From Scytalidium lignicola (taxonomy: Eukaryota; Ascomycota; Leotiomycetes): a stretch of 17,408 nt of DNA. The stretch is from the NCBI GenBank assembly GCA_002812745.2, contig NCSJ02000558.1, forward strand, positions 1-17,408. The letters are read 5' to 3'. Position 1 is the first letter of the stretch. Each line of letters opens with the position of its first letter. Positions 8,094 to 17,408 of this stretch are shown here, one piece after another. The position numbers were made by a program, and so were the translations under genes. The notes under the pieces were generated by a model. That model made no database searches. It was not told the origin of the DNA and saw nothing but the letters and a program-made list of their open reading frames with translations.

Positions 8094-10589
8094 TCATACA
8101 AGTTCGTCTGTCGCAACAGTTTCGTACGCACCAGAATTGTTATCTCCTCTATTCCCCCTTCTAGCATGAAGCCTTGATGGGGTCTCATACATCTTGGTAT
8201 AGTTCACAACCTCCCCACCAAGCATCCCAACGCCATTATCCCTCTTCCCAAAAATAGGGGCAGGATCACACCAGAAATCTCTACAATTTCCTACACAACC
8301 TCGGGAAAACGGATTTCGGTTACTCCTCGATCGACCGCTGCCCGAGCTGTGGAGAGCAGTCTCGACAAAAGTGTCCACACCCAAAATCCTTTTCCATTGT
8401 GCAAAGCAGCCACCTCCACGATGATGATGATGATGCCCATGACTGGCAGACATATGCAAAGCGGAATCCGACTCTACTTGAGCCGCAGATCTGGATAAAG
8501 TACCAGTAGCTAGTGCCGAGGTTATAGCCTCGGAGGCTTTACTCCCATGAGCATGATCCATACCCCTCATATTCTCCCAGGTAGTCATCGCCTTGGATAT
8601 CTGCACAAGCTGGACGAAGAGAAGCATGACGACCCAAGTTAGTTGTAAAGTACTCCAAACAACCAGAACAAGCGTATATGCATCCGCGTTAACAATGCTG
8701 CATAAAGCTGGGGCAAGGAGATTGCAGTCTGTCCTTCCTCCATCATCTAACCCCTCGAAATCTTGGAATACGTCAGCGAAGAATCTCCACGATAGCGATT
8801 AAACCTACACCCAAGCGTTATTCTCACAAGGAGAACTACTCCAACTGTTAAGGATATTAGATATAAGAAGAAATGCCGATGATTATTGACTCCTATGCAG
8901 TTGTTTACCCAAGGACAGTGGCTGTGAAAGTTTCAGCAAATGGCTCTGACGAGGCAACAAATTTACACTTACTGGTCATGCTTAGCTATGCAGCGATTGC
9001 ATCTCTTGCAATGCTTACTTCTTAATGGCCTGCGCACCATACATAAGACACAGAAATTCTGCTCGTCAAATTTCCATAAACTCAAGAGCTCCTGAATGAC
9101 AGACTTTTGTTGAGTCAATCCAGCAAGNTTTTGGGACGTATCCTGGCTCATAAAACATAGTGCTGAAGTAGAAGTATCCGCACAAACCGTAGAAGACCCC
9201 AAAAGAAATATTACCGAGAGGATAGCTCGAATAGGAACCTATGAAGACAGGTCAGGGAAAGACGAAAAATCAGAGCTAAAAGAGATACGAACCTGGTAGG
9301 ATGTGTGTCAACCATCGGATGCCCACCCAAAATAATGTCCCAGCAAATATACCAGCAAGCCAAGGCTACCGGAAGTTAGATTGAGAAAAGAAGTCAGAAC
9401 GTAAAAGAAATAAAGGAAACAACTAACAGTCTTATGCATATGTCTCATATCTGATGGGGCATATGTCATCACCTGCTGAGCAACCCATTGCAAACTGTAA
9501 CCAGCAATCAGTGCGATGGGAACCCCGGCATAAACAACCATGTGGCTGACTACCATAATCATAACCCATACGATGAGAAAAGGCCAAAAGAAGAAAAATT
9601 TGTTCATGAATCCCCGCTTATCTTTGAGAAGCCATGAGGACATAGGAAACTCGGGAAGAGTGGTTGTTCCATCCTCATTGTACCCGCATTCCTTCAAAGC
9701 TCGATGCCATATCCTTTCAGTTTTCATCTCATCAGCGGTGATAGCAGGTGTTTTCCCGGTCGATGTCTCCGCAAATCGGTCAGAACCATATTCAATTAAT
9801 TTCTGGATGCACCCTTGAGATCCTTTCACCAGAGCCCAGTGCAGTGCAGTAAACCCCGCCTCGTCTGTTGCATGGACATCTGCTCCCCATCTCAAAAATA
9901 GGTCCACACACGCAGGATAGCCTTTATACGCAGCCCACATGAGACAAGTGTGTCCATGGCTATCTGGAACATCTACTGGTATGGCTTGATGGAGTAGCAG
10001 AACGAGTAAAAATATGTTGCCTTCAAATGTAGCTAGATGTAGGATGTTGTAGCCCTGAACATCCGTGGTAAGCGGGTCTGCTCCACTCTCCAGAAGTAGA
10101 TGAACTGTATAATAGTGGCACCTCTGTGCTGCCCACATGGCCGGAGTGGCTACGGATTCTCCTCCCCTTTTGTTCACATCGGCACCGGCATTGAGTAGAA
10201 ACTGGCACATTGCATATTGGTTATTGATCGCAGCCCACTAGAAATGTAAGCGTAAGTAGGTAATAAATGGCTAATTAGGAAGTGAACTATACATGTAAGG
10301 GTGTTATGCCTTCTGCATCGCTGTATGAAGCATCAAATTTGCCGCTGTCATAGAGCCGTTGTATCCCAGGTATGTCACCCAGCCGGGCAAGCTGCATAAT
10401 GTCCTCATCAGGACTCGATGCCACACTCGGCGGTTCTATATTTTCTAATTCGACCTGACCATCGTCGCTCAACTTCGGGACCGCAATATTTGCTTTACCA
10501 TTGGGCATTCTTGGAAGGTTGTGTTGCGCGGAATCAGTTTGCTTTCGTGCAAAATCTACACTAGACATATCCAGACTAGGGAAGGTCAA
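8094..10589 (-). CDS. AKR1: Akr1-type palmitoyltransferase (ankyrin repeats + DHHC)
   Basis: S-acylates cysteines of membrane-associated proteins at Golgi/endosomal membranes. Six exons: 10589-10293, 10237-9428, 9365-9293, 9238-8973, 8921-8809, 8761-8094. Introns (55, 62, 54, 51 and 47 nt) are GT...AG with recognisable branch sites (CTGAC in two). With the single N at 9128 left out, the exons total 2226 nt, or 741 residues, normal for fungal Akr1. The order is acidic N-terminus; about six ankyrin repeats (about 75-290, for example [20 protein letters not shown]); membrane segments at about 310-350 and 370-390; FYEPGYVPK; then the cysteine-rich domain [16 protein letters not shown]...CNRC with DHHC at 481-484 and CPWVNNC; two more membrane segments; and a C-terminal tail with a His run and the conserved [20 protein letters not shown]. 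Budding yeast Akr1 has DHYC; here the motif is the full DHHC. An in-frame Met eight codons downstream is an alternative start. Confidence 0.95.
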
Positions 10590-10969
10590 AGTTTGAAAAT
10601 AGACTGGCCCTACACCGTAATTCTACGAGATAGATAAAGATTCAATAGTCCGAGATCACAAATACATATCGGATGCAAAAGTTGATGTGTTTTCAGCACA
10701 ATCTCCCTTCGCTATGCGAGGCTGAGCAATACCGGTAGATTGCGCGCTCAAAGAAGGCAACAGGGGCAGGACAGGGGGTGTAGGAAGTAAATTTAGAGCT
10801 GTGCAGATAGCATCGAGGAAGAAAGCCTTGTCCACGCCAATGATTTCTGGCCTTAAACACTGACTGCTCTCAGTTTCAGGACTCTCTTCCATCTCCCCTT
10901 GAACCTCTTTAGGTTGCTAGTATATTACAAGTGGTAGGCTACTAGCCTGGCCATCGTTTCCAATCAATC
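10590..10969. promoter_or_regulatory. Divergent AKR1-SRP102 intergenic region
   Basis: A 380-bp region between two divergent starts should hold both promoters. A minus-strand open frame of 78 codons (10656-10892) lies inside it; it has no recognisable domain and would be an upstream ORF or spacer. No clear TATA box or known operator is visible. Confidence 0.5.
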
Positions 10970-11873
10970 ATGTCTGATTTCAGTCACTGGGCGACCGCTC
11001 TCATGAGTCCATCCCCGTTCGCCCTGGTAGTTGCAGTCCTCATTGCACTTTTATTACCAGTGTTCTTGCATACATTCTTCTTCCATGCAAGTGGCCTCAT
11101 TACCCTGCCCTCATTTCTTGTTGTTGGCCCGAGTGGATCTGGCAAGACATCACTTCTTACTCTAGTAAGTTAACAGCAGAAATCTTTGTTTACTGGTTAT
11201 ACTGAACAACTAGTTCGAGCGGGGAACCGCTGCTAGCACACATACATCTCAAACTTCTATTGCAGTCGAATGCTCGTTACCAATTGATATGAGAGCGGAG
11301 TCAGATAAATTTCGATCTGTTAATGACCCCAATAACCGGGTTCATAAAAAGTTCCTACTTGTGGATACACCAGGGCACGGGAAACTTCGATATCATGCAC
11401 TTGACCAGATTATGAAGCCGCAGAACTTGAAGGGCATCATATTTCTTGTAGATGCAGCGGTGCTATCTGCTGGAGATGATGGTTTGCGCCAAACCGCTGA
11501 CTACTTACACGACATCTTGCTACTCCTACAGAAGCGGTTGGATGGTGGAAAGTCCTCGAAGGCATTGAAGAATGTCCCTGTTCTTATCGCTGCAAATAAG
11601 ATGGATCTTTTTATGGCTCTTCCGGCAACACTCATTAAGAGTAACATAGAGAATGAGATCGTAAAAGTCCGGAACTCTAGATCAAAAGGCTTATTAGATT
11701 CCGGTATTAGTATGGGTGACAGCGAAGAGGACGACTGGGTAGGAGAAATGGGCTCCAAGGAATTTAGGTTTACCCAGATGGAAGAATTCAATATCTCGGT
11801 AGATGTAATTGGTGGGTCTGTTCTCGGAGCAGATGCATCAGAGTGGTACAAATGGATTGCTGGAAGGTTATAG
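10970..11873 (+). CDS. SRP102: Signal recognition particle receptor subunit beta
   Basis: Membrane-anchored small GTPase that holds the alpha subunit of the SRP receptor at the ER. Two exons, 10970-11164 and 11214-11873, joined in phase 0 across a 49-nt intron (GTAAGT...CTAG), give 284 residues. A single membrane segment lies at about 16-38 (FALVVAVLIALLLPVFLHTF). Then come the P-loop GPSGSGKT (53-60, just before the splice), a switch region THTSQTSIAVE (74-84), the G3 motif DTPGHGK (116-122) and the G4 motif NKMD (193-196). A short acidic insert (DSEEDDW) precedes the C-terminal part ending WIAGRL. The length is at the low end for the fungal family. The short lumenal N-terminus followed by a membrane anchor and GTPase matches SR-beta rather than Arf or Sar1. 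Confidence 0.95.
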
Positions 11874-12670
11874 AGCGGCTTGGGTCAAATCAAAATCATA
11901 CGGAACTCTGCCTACTATCAGATTTGACTAAACCCTCAGCTCTGGTTGAGATCCGACCTAAGTTCCAGCTGTTACAAAACTAACGCAGCTTGAGGGAAAC
12001 TCTCAAAAAGGAATGGAGTCACTAGTGATCTGACAGCCGCTATCATATGTGGCAATGCTGCATTCATGGCGAGCTAGGATGCTCGGCACCGTCTCGGATT
12101 TGGGATTTCGTGGAGGACTAGGATATAGAAGAATGTGTCCATACCTGAGTGAGGCGAGCACTTGCTCCCCCTCAGACGAGGCTATTCGAAGTCCTTCAGA
12201 AGCTCGAAGGATGTTAATGCTCATCGAAAGAATAATGGGGATATGCAGCAGAATTTTGATCTAAAATCATTAAGTAACACTAGAAAATATTGGGAGAACA
12301 TCCATAGCGTTGATTGGACTATGTATGCGACCTGGACGGAAATAGGTTATTTATTGTTCCAATATGGGCTTGACTATAAGAAATAGGAGGGCAATATGAT
12401 GGGGCATGTACTTGAGCAGCTTACTACTTAGTGGATAACCAGTCAGTAATGGGGCTAAAACAAAAACAAATCCTATGTCTTTAGCTCTATTGAGGTCTAG
12501 ATGACTGTTAAAACCCACTGGCATCATCATTCCCTAACTAAGCTACAACCACGCATTCTTGCAGTGGCAAAATGAACAAGGACATCAACTTCGTTCAGGT
12601 CCCAAGAGCAATGCAGTTCTCTTCACGGGAGGCATGTATAAGAAACAACGTAACTATCAACACGTATCAT
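11874..12670. other. Convergent intergenic region, no gene supported
   Basis: SRP102 and CYS4 converge on this 797-bp stretch, which should hold both 3' ends. Short open frames on both strands (for example 12049-12264 plus and 12003-12224 minus) overlap each other and resemble nothing known. No tRNA-like or snoRNA-like box pair was found. Confidence 0.5.
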
Positions 12671-14339
12671 CTAAGAAGAAATCTTCGTTTGCTTAACTAA
12701 CCAGGATAGCAAATCCACCTTTGTGACAATAGCTACTGGCTTTGGTAGACTTGAGCCTTCTAAACCACCCTTTTCAGTTACAACAGCAGCACTGTTCCAT
12801 TCAAAGAACTTGCTGAGGGCGGAGAGTGGGGTATCGAGTGTAATTTCAACAAATTTCCTCTTTGTAATTCTTTGATGGTTTTGGCCTTGTTTATTCCCAT
12901 TACCGGTTGCTGTTGGTGATTGAGACAAGCTCCCAATGTCTTTGGGATCTGTCACCACCTCTGGAATACTACTGAAGTCAAACATAACATCTGAAACCGG
13001 GCTTTGTCCCGTGGCTCTACCGCGGCTAATCCAACTCAGAAGATTCCCAAGTGTCACTAGCCCTACCAGTCTTCCTCCAGTGGGAGATAGGACTGGAAGT
13101 TGATCAAATCCCTTATCTCGCATCGTCTCTACGGCTTCCGAACATGGCGAATTTGCTAGTACTGTTGTGACCGGTTTCAACCTTAGGGAGCGTATTGTTG
13201 CGCCAAAATATGGGTCTTTTGAGCGCTGCGAAGTGAGAACTGGCGAAGAAGGGGATGTGGAAGGGGGGGTTGCTGGCAAGAGATCGTTGGCTGCTAACCA
13301 ATCGTCGTCTATAAATTTGCTCAGGTAACTTCGTATACTGTCTGGAAGGACTACCACAATTGTATCGCCTTGTCCAAGCCCCAGATCCTTTACAGCCCTT
13401 ACCATGGCAGCAATAGCACTTCCGCTGCTACCACCAACCAGAAGGCCCTCCTCAGCAATAAGTCTCCTTGCATAAGCAAATGACTCACGATCATCGGTCT
13501 TGTACCACACATCAACTGACTTCCTATCAAGAACATCAGGAATGAAATCGTACCCAATGCCCTCTACCTTATACGGTTCGTTGGCGTGCTCTTGGTTTAG
13601 ACTTTCTGGCAGAGCAAGGATCGATCCAAACGGATCCGCCGCCACTATCTTAATATTGGGGTTATGCTTTTTCAGACCTCTTGATATGCCCGTGATAGTA
13701 CCCCCGGTCCCAGCTCCAGCCACGACAGCGGTCACTTTGCCCTTGGTTTGTGCCCATATTTCTTCTGCGGTACCGAATTCATGAGCCAACGGGTTGTCTG
13801 GGTTGGCATACTGATCTAAAATATGGGAATCGGGAATCTCTTTTAGAAGGCGCTTGGCAACTCCGATGTGCGATTCTGGAGAATCGAAGGCAGCTTGGGT
13901 TGGGGTGCGAATGATCGTAGCACCAAGTGCTCGCAGCACTGCCACTTTTTCCGGGGACATCTTTTCTGGAAGAGTGATTATTGTTTTATAACCCTTGACT
14001 GCACCAACAAGGGCAAGGCCGATGCCACTATCTCACTGTCAGGGCATCCTCAAGAAGTTTGGTATCTCTCCATACATACGTATTCCCGCTGGTTGGTTCG
14101 ATGAGTGTATCTCCAGGTTTTATACGTCCTGATTTCTCAGCCTCTTCAATCATCCTCCGCGCAATTCGGTCCTTCACACTCCCACCGGCATTCAGGAATT
14201 CGACTTTGGCATACACATCGGCCTTGATTCCTAGACTTTGTGGTATTCGGTTCAGACGTACGAGTGGGGTATCACCAATAAGTTCAACGGCTGACATGGC
14301 CACTTCAGGCCGTCGAAGGGCAGCATTTTCCGTTGACAT
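12671..14339 (-). CDS. CYS4: Cystathionine beta-synthase
   Basis: PLP enzyme condensing serine and homocysteine to cystathionine, the first step of transsulfuration, cytosolic. Two exons, 14339-14080 and 14027-12671, are joined across a 52-nt intron (14028-14079, GTATGT...TAG, CTGAC branch) that splits the conserved PTSGNTG motif. They total 1617 nt, or 538 residues, typical of fungi. Catalytic core: GGSVKDR with the PLP lysine at about 56; PTSGNTGIG (82-90); the phosphate-binding loop GAGTGGT (191-197); GGSSGSA (285-292). A Ser/Pro-rich linker (about 339-355) leads to two C-terminal CBS domains, about 371-421 ([19 protein letters not shown]) and 479-529. There is no N-terminal haem-binding extension as in the animal enzyme, as expected of the fungal form. 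The CBS pair distinguishes it from plain cysteine synthase. Confidence 0.96.
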
Positions 14340-15228
14340 AGCCGTAGAATATCTTCACTTTGTTGATAGATGGATAGATGGATAATTCTTGCAAAGGCTT
14401 GCTGGGAAGGGGGAGAAGTATGCCGGAGAACGTAAAAAGAGCAATAAGAATATGGCGTTAGGTACGGAAGCACCTTGGCGCTGGGCCGCTGGTAACCGGC
14501 AAAAGATTTTGGGGCGCATCGTGATAACGTGACGATAAGCTTGATGACGTCGTCTGAGCCTGTTGCACGTGTTTTCCCTGAGGGCCGAGGGTTGGTACGT
14601 TACGTACTTACGTACAATCCCGTTGGAGGTGTTTGATTATCACATCTAAGCAGACATTTCTGTCCCTAATTACGATGATGCACAAAATGGCACCTCGAAA
14701 ATGAGACCATATTGCTGATAAAGGGATGTAGTTGGAGGCCAGGAAAGAATAGGTTTGAAGAAGGTCGCTTCTCGGTAATTACACATTAGTGACTAGCCTG
14801 GCTGATATTACCCACTCACTGTATGTTTGGAGAAAGCTGCAATATGTCTCGAGCACGTCGGAATAAATCTTTCTAGGTGAATTACACGGGTGTTTCTAAC
14901 CTCTTGCGATTGTTAGTTTGCGTGGCATACAGTACAACATCACGGTGTTGGACCTTTCAACTGTTCTGTACACCTCTTAGGATCGCTGCTTTAAAGAATG
15001 CATATCCCTGATGTTTCTAAGAAAAGATGCGGAAAGTTTTAATTCCCGGTTTAGGCTGCGTACGTCTTGATCTCACGTATTACGGTTTCCAGTTTTAAAA
15101 CACGCACCCATTCCCCAACCTTTTCCGCAGAGGATATTTATGACCACCATTGACAACAAACCCACGACGGCAACAATTGTGTCTATTTTGAACAGTGACT
15201 CGATTCGCGAATCAAATACACACTCGGA
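14340..15228. promoter_or_regulatory. Divergent CYS4-KRE9 intergenic region
   Basis: This 889-bp region between divergent starts must hold both promoters. Within 250 bp upstream of CYS4 lie GATAAG (14534-14539), a TGACGTC element (14545-14551), an E-box CACGTG (14566-14571), and a near-palindromic GTACGTTACGTACTTACGTAC run around 14595-14615. A short GATA/GATG tetranucleotide run at 14364-14383 falls in the presumed CYS4 5' leader. No gene is supported in this stretch. Confidence 0.55.
14545..14571. promoter_or_regulatory. CRE-like TGACGTC and E-box CACGTG upstream of CYS4
   Basis: TGACGTC resembles bZIP (ATF/CREB-type) sites and CACGTG is the core bound by Cbf1-type bHLH factors, which in yeast act with Met4 on sulfur genes. 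They lie about 205-230 bp upstream of the CYS4 start, a suitable distance. Motif match only; both short motifs also occur by chance, and CACGTG appears elsewhere in the window in repeats. Confidence 0.35.
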
Positions 15229-16116
15229 ATGTGGTTCTCCAGGTTCTCACTGCTTGTCCTGGCAAGTTTGCCCCTTGCAATAGCGGATGTCTCTTTCACA
15301 TTGCCCGCAGCTGGTACCTCACTTCCAGGCGGGACAGCTTTTACCGTCAACTGGCAAGATTCAAACAATCCGCCGTTGATCTCGGCGCTCACATCATACC
15401 AACTCTTCCTCTACAGCGGCTCGAATGATAGCCCTCAACAGCTGTATTCTTTAGGCCAAGGAACGTTCACCGGGGGCAACAGCTTCACAGCAACGGTCCC
15501 AGTGGGGGTGGGAGGAACAGGCTCGGATGCATAGTATGCGTATAGTCTGCCATCAGTTACAACATCTACTAACATCGATCTTGTAGCTTCTTAGGTATGG
15601 TATCAACAGCTACAGCTGGTGGAACGATCACGAACTTTTCAAACCGATTTACTCTTACCGGTATGACTGGCAGTTTTTCCCAGGCAGTTAAAGATGGTCT
15701 TGCAACAGTTAGCGGCACGGCTGGCCCCCAGACAATCAATAACCTCGCCCAAGCTGCCCCGGCCCCGGCCCCTGGGGCAGCTGATGAGGGTGTGTATGGA
15801 ACGCCGTATAATGAGCAACTGGGTCCCACGAAATACGCACCAATGCAGCCTGTACCTCCAACAGCAATTACCGCCACCAATACCGCCCCTCTCTGGCCAA
15901 CTTCTTCTGTTAGGTTGGCCACGACGTTTCTGCCCATACCAAGCGTTCAGACAACCATTACTCAAGCTCAGACATTTAGTATCGCTAGCCATCAAAACAC
16001 GGTAAGGTTACTTTCTCTGACCATCTTATGACCCATCCACTAATTCCGCATAGGCTTCACCGGCATCTCAGCCTCTTGATGATATGCAAAAGTTCCTCAA
16101 TCGTTGGAAGGATTAA
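15229..16116 (+). CDS. KRE9: Secreted beta-1,6-glucan assembly protein, Kre9/Knh1 family
   Basis: Extracellular O-glycosylated protein needed for cell-wall beta-1,6-glucan. Three exons, 15229-15533, 15587-16001 and 16054-16116, use a 53-nt intron (GTATGC...TAG, CTAAC branch) and a 52-nt intron (GTAAGG...TAG). They total 783 nt, or 260 residues, close to yeast Kre9 in length. A signal peptide covers 1-19 (MWFSRFSLLVLASLPLAIA), then DVSFTLPAAGTSLPGG and TAFTVNWQDS, the start of the Kre9/Knh1 N-terminal immunoglobulin-like domain. The middle has TNFSNRFTLTGMTG; a Pro/Ala-rich stretch (APAPAPGAAD) follows; the C-terminal domain ends TTFLPIPSVQTTITQAQTFS, then a short tail QKFLNRWKD. There is no C-terminal hydrophobic GPI signal, as in Kre9/Knh1. 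The third exon of 21 codons is inferred from the splice signals and the plausible family-like tail. KNH1 would be an equally valid name. Confidence 0.92.
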
Positions 16117-17408
16117 GCCTCTTGGTCTTGGCTTTATTAGTGATGAATTTTTGTAATTGATAACCTAATTTCCCCCCTCCCATTTACGAAGCATGATCAG
16201 GTGGATAGACTAGTTTTGATGGATCACTCTTGGTTCCGAATGACTGGGAGTCTGGCGTTGGGGTATTAGTCAGGTCGAAATTAGCGATCAAAACAATGTA
16301 TCGGTTATAGAATTCAAATGCGTTGCGTTCCCCCGTAAGATTATCAGTCAAAATGTGGTAGGAATATTGCTATTGGGACAGGAGGGGGAGTGAAGGAGAG
16401 GAAAGAGAGCCTAGGGAACATATGTGCGTTACCAGGTGCAGCGAGATGGTTGTATTATCTACGTCGGGGAGCACGAGATGGGATGCAGTGTTGCACCGTG
16501 AGGAATAGCGAGTTTTGTTTATATAGACCATGATCTATTCCTACTGTAGGTATTTTAGAAGTCGAGATCGTAGAATTGTAAAGTTCTATCGCTTTGTCTT
16601 GGCTAGACGCAGACCGATAGCAACTCCTACTCTCTCAAGTGGTACTTGGATTTTTAAAGCTTCGACAGCACAGGGCCGAAGCAAGCTACAGTACATAACA
16701 TACAGTACTGGATAGTGTACTGAAGAGTGTGTGAGGAGCGGGGCCTGGGGAGTTCAAGCTTACGCAGGCAGGGCACAAAAATACCTTCGTATGGAGTAAC
16801 AATACAGTACAGTAATACCATTGAGAGAAGCGAACGACCGAACTGCACTGCCGGCAGGTGAGTGGCGTGCGAGTCAGATTGAAGGCGAGGAAAAGGACGA
16901 GCGTGACCTGCCAGCTCTTGGTTTTCGCTCTTTTCTTTCTTTTCTGGGCCTACTTATTGTTACAGTTTAGACGTGGGCTCCTACTGTAGCACTGGGTCGG
17001 CGTTCACGAATAAGAACCTTTGTGATAATTGTTACTGTACAGCAAGTTAACTTAACTTAACTTTAGTGGTGTGTACCGTTAGTAAGCCTCGGCGCTGCAG
17101 GGTCCTGACATGGCGTGCATGGCTACAAACAGATGGGGGGGTTTGCAGAGGCGTGATCATGTCACTATCGGTACTGTATGGAAGTACCACAGTACGGTAA
17201 TTAAGTTACCAGCTGGACACGCTGGATTATTGATGCGGTGCTGGACGGAATGGACAACCGTACTAAACGTGCTTTGTAATCACTGGCGCCGCAATTCTAA
17301 GGCTCCCATTAGCTGGTCACTGGCTTACAGTGCAGTTAATTACCATTTCATCCTCAGGCATGCATTGCGAGTCTGCTTTGCCCCGGCCCTGGGACTCCGG
17401 CGCAAGAC
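16117..17408. other. Intergenic region with no recognised gene
   Basis: Nearly 1.3 kb after KRE9 without a convincing reading frame on either strand; the short open frames at 16530-16715 and 16654-16848 overlap antisense and have no domain. The composition is balanced, not RIP-like. The notable content is a cluster of TACAGTA/TACTGTA motifs. It is probably the KRE9 3' region followed by the promoter of a gene beyond the window. Confidence 0.45.
16542..17178. repeat. Cluster of TACAGTA/TACTGTA motifs
   Basis: Eight exact copies of TACAGTA or its complement TACTGTA: 16542, 16687, 16701, 16803, 16808, 16982, 17033 and 17172 (7 nt each), with near matches between them (CACAGTAC, TACAGTT). About 0.1 would be expected by chance in 640 bp. 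Spacing is irregular, so this is not a simple tandem array. Confidence 0.6.

Noticed and set aside
8420..8440. ATGATG microsatellite
   Set aside because: It encodes the His run in the AKR1 tail, so it is explained by coding sequence.
11501..11851. 116-codon minus-strand open frame
   Set aside because: Antisense shadow of the SRP102 GTPase domain.
12003..12386. Several overlapping short open frames between SRP102 and CYS4
   Set aside because: They overlap on both strands, have no recognisable motif and no splice partners; more likely 3' untranslated or spacer sequence.
14664..14725. Possible box C/D snoRNA (GATGATG ... CTGA)
   Set aside because: The C box is imperfect and no terminal stem is visible.
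15569..15995. Minus-strand open frames of 122 and 118 codons
   Set aside because: Antisense shadows of KRE9 exon 2; the Pro/Ala-rich coding sequence keeps other frames open.

Overview
The window looks like nuclear DNA of a filamentous ascomycete (Pezizomycotina). The evidence is short GT-AG introns of about 46-62 nt with CTRAC/CTAA-like branch sites, fungal core genes (AKR1, SRP102, CYS4, KRE9/KNH1), and transposon relics whose stops and substitutions are the C-to-T / G-to-A changes left by repeat-induced point mutation (RIP). I cannot name the genus.

The window has two compartments. From 1 to about 7.2 kb it is AT-rich and packed with mobile elements. In order these are a minus-strand Ty3/gypsy gag-protease relic (1-1190), a 509-bp palindrome-rich foldback-like element (1204-1712), an apparently intact four-exon gene of unknown function (2032-3147, minus), a complete but inactivated Mutator-like DNA transposon with perfect 61-bp terminal inverted repeats (3499-5982), and a LINE 3' remnant (6341-6904) interrupted by a MITE (about 6621-6865). 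The LINE/MITE block is flanked by a diverged inverted-repeat pair (6242-6299 and 7106-7163).

From about 8.1 kb on it is a normal gene-rich segment. AKR1 (minus, six exons, ankyrin-DHHC palmitoyltransferase) is divergent from SRP102 (plus, two exons, signal recognition particle receptor beta). SRP102 converges on CYS4 (minus, two exons, cystathionine beta-synthase). CYS4 is divergent from a KRE9/KNH1-type secreted cell-wall glucan protein (plus, three exons). The last 1.3 kb has no recognisable gene but carries a dense cluster of TACAGTA/TACTGTA motifs.

The conserved genes are housekeeping and do not form one pathway: AKR1 lipidates membrane-associated proteins, SRP102 supports ER targeting, CYS4 makes cystathionine in transsulfuration, and KRE9 supports beta-1,6-glucan assembly. 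All exon joins were made by eye from splice signals and reading frame. In each multi-exon gene the exon lengths sum to a multiple of three. AKR1 needs one ambiguous base (N at 9128) removed. The candidates most worth pursuing are the modular foldback element and the cryptic multi-exon gene beside it.
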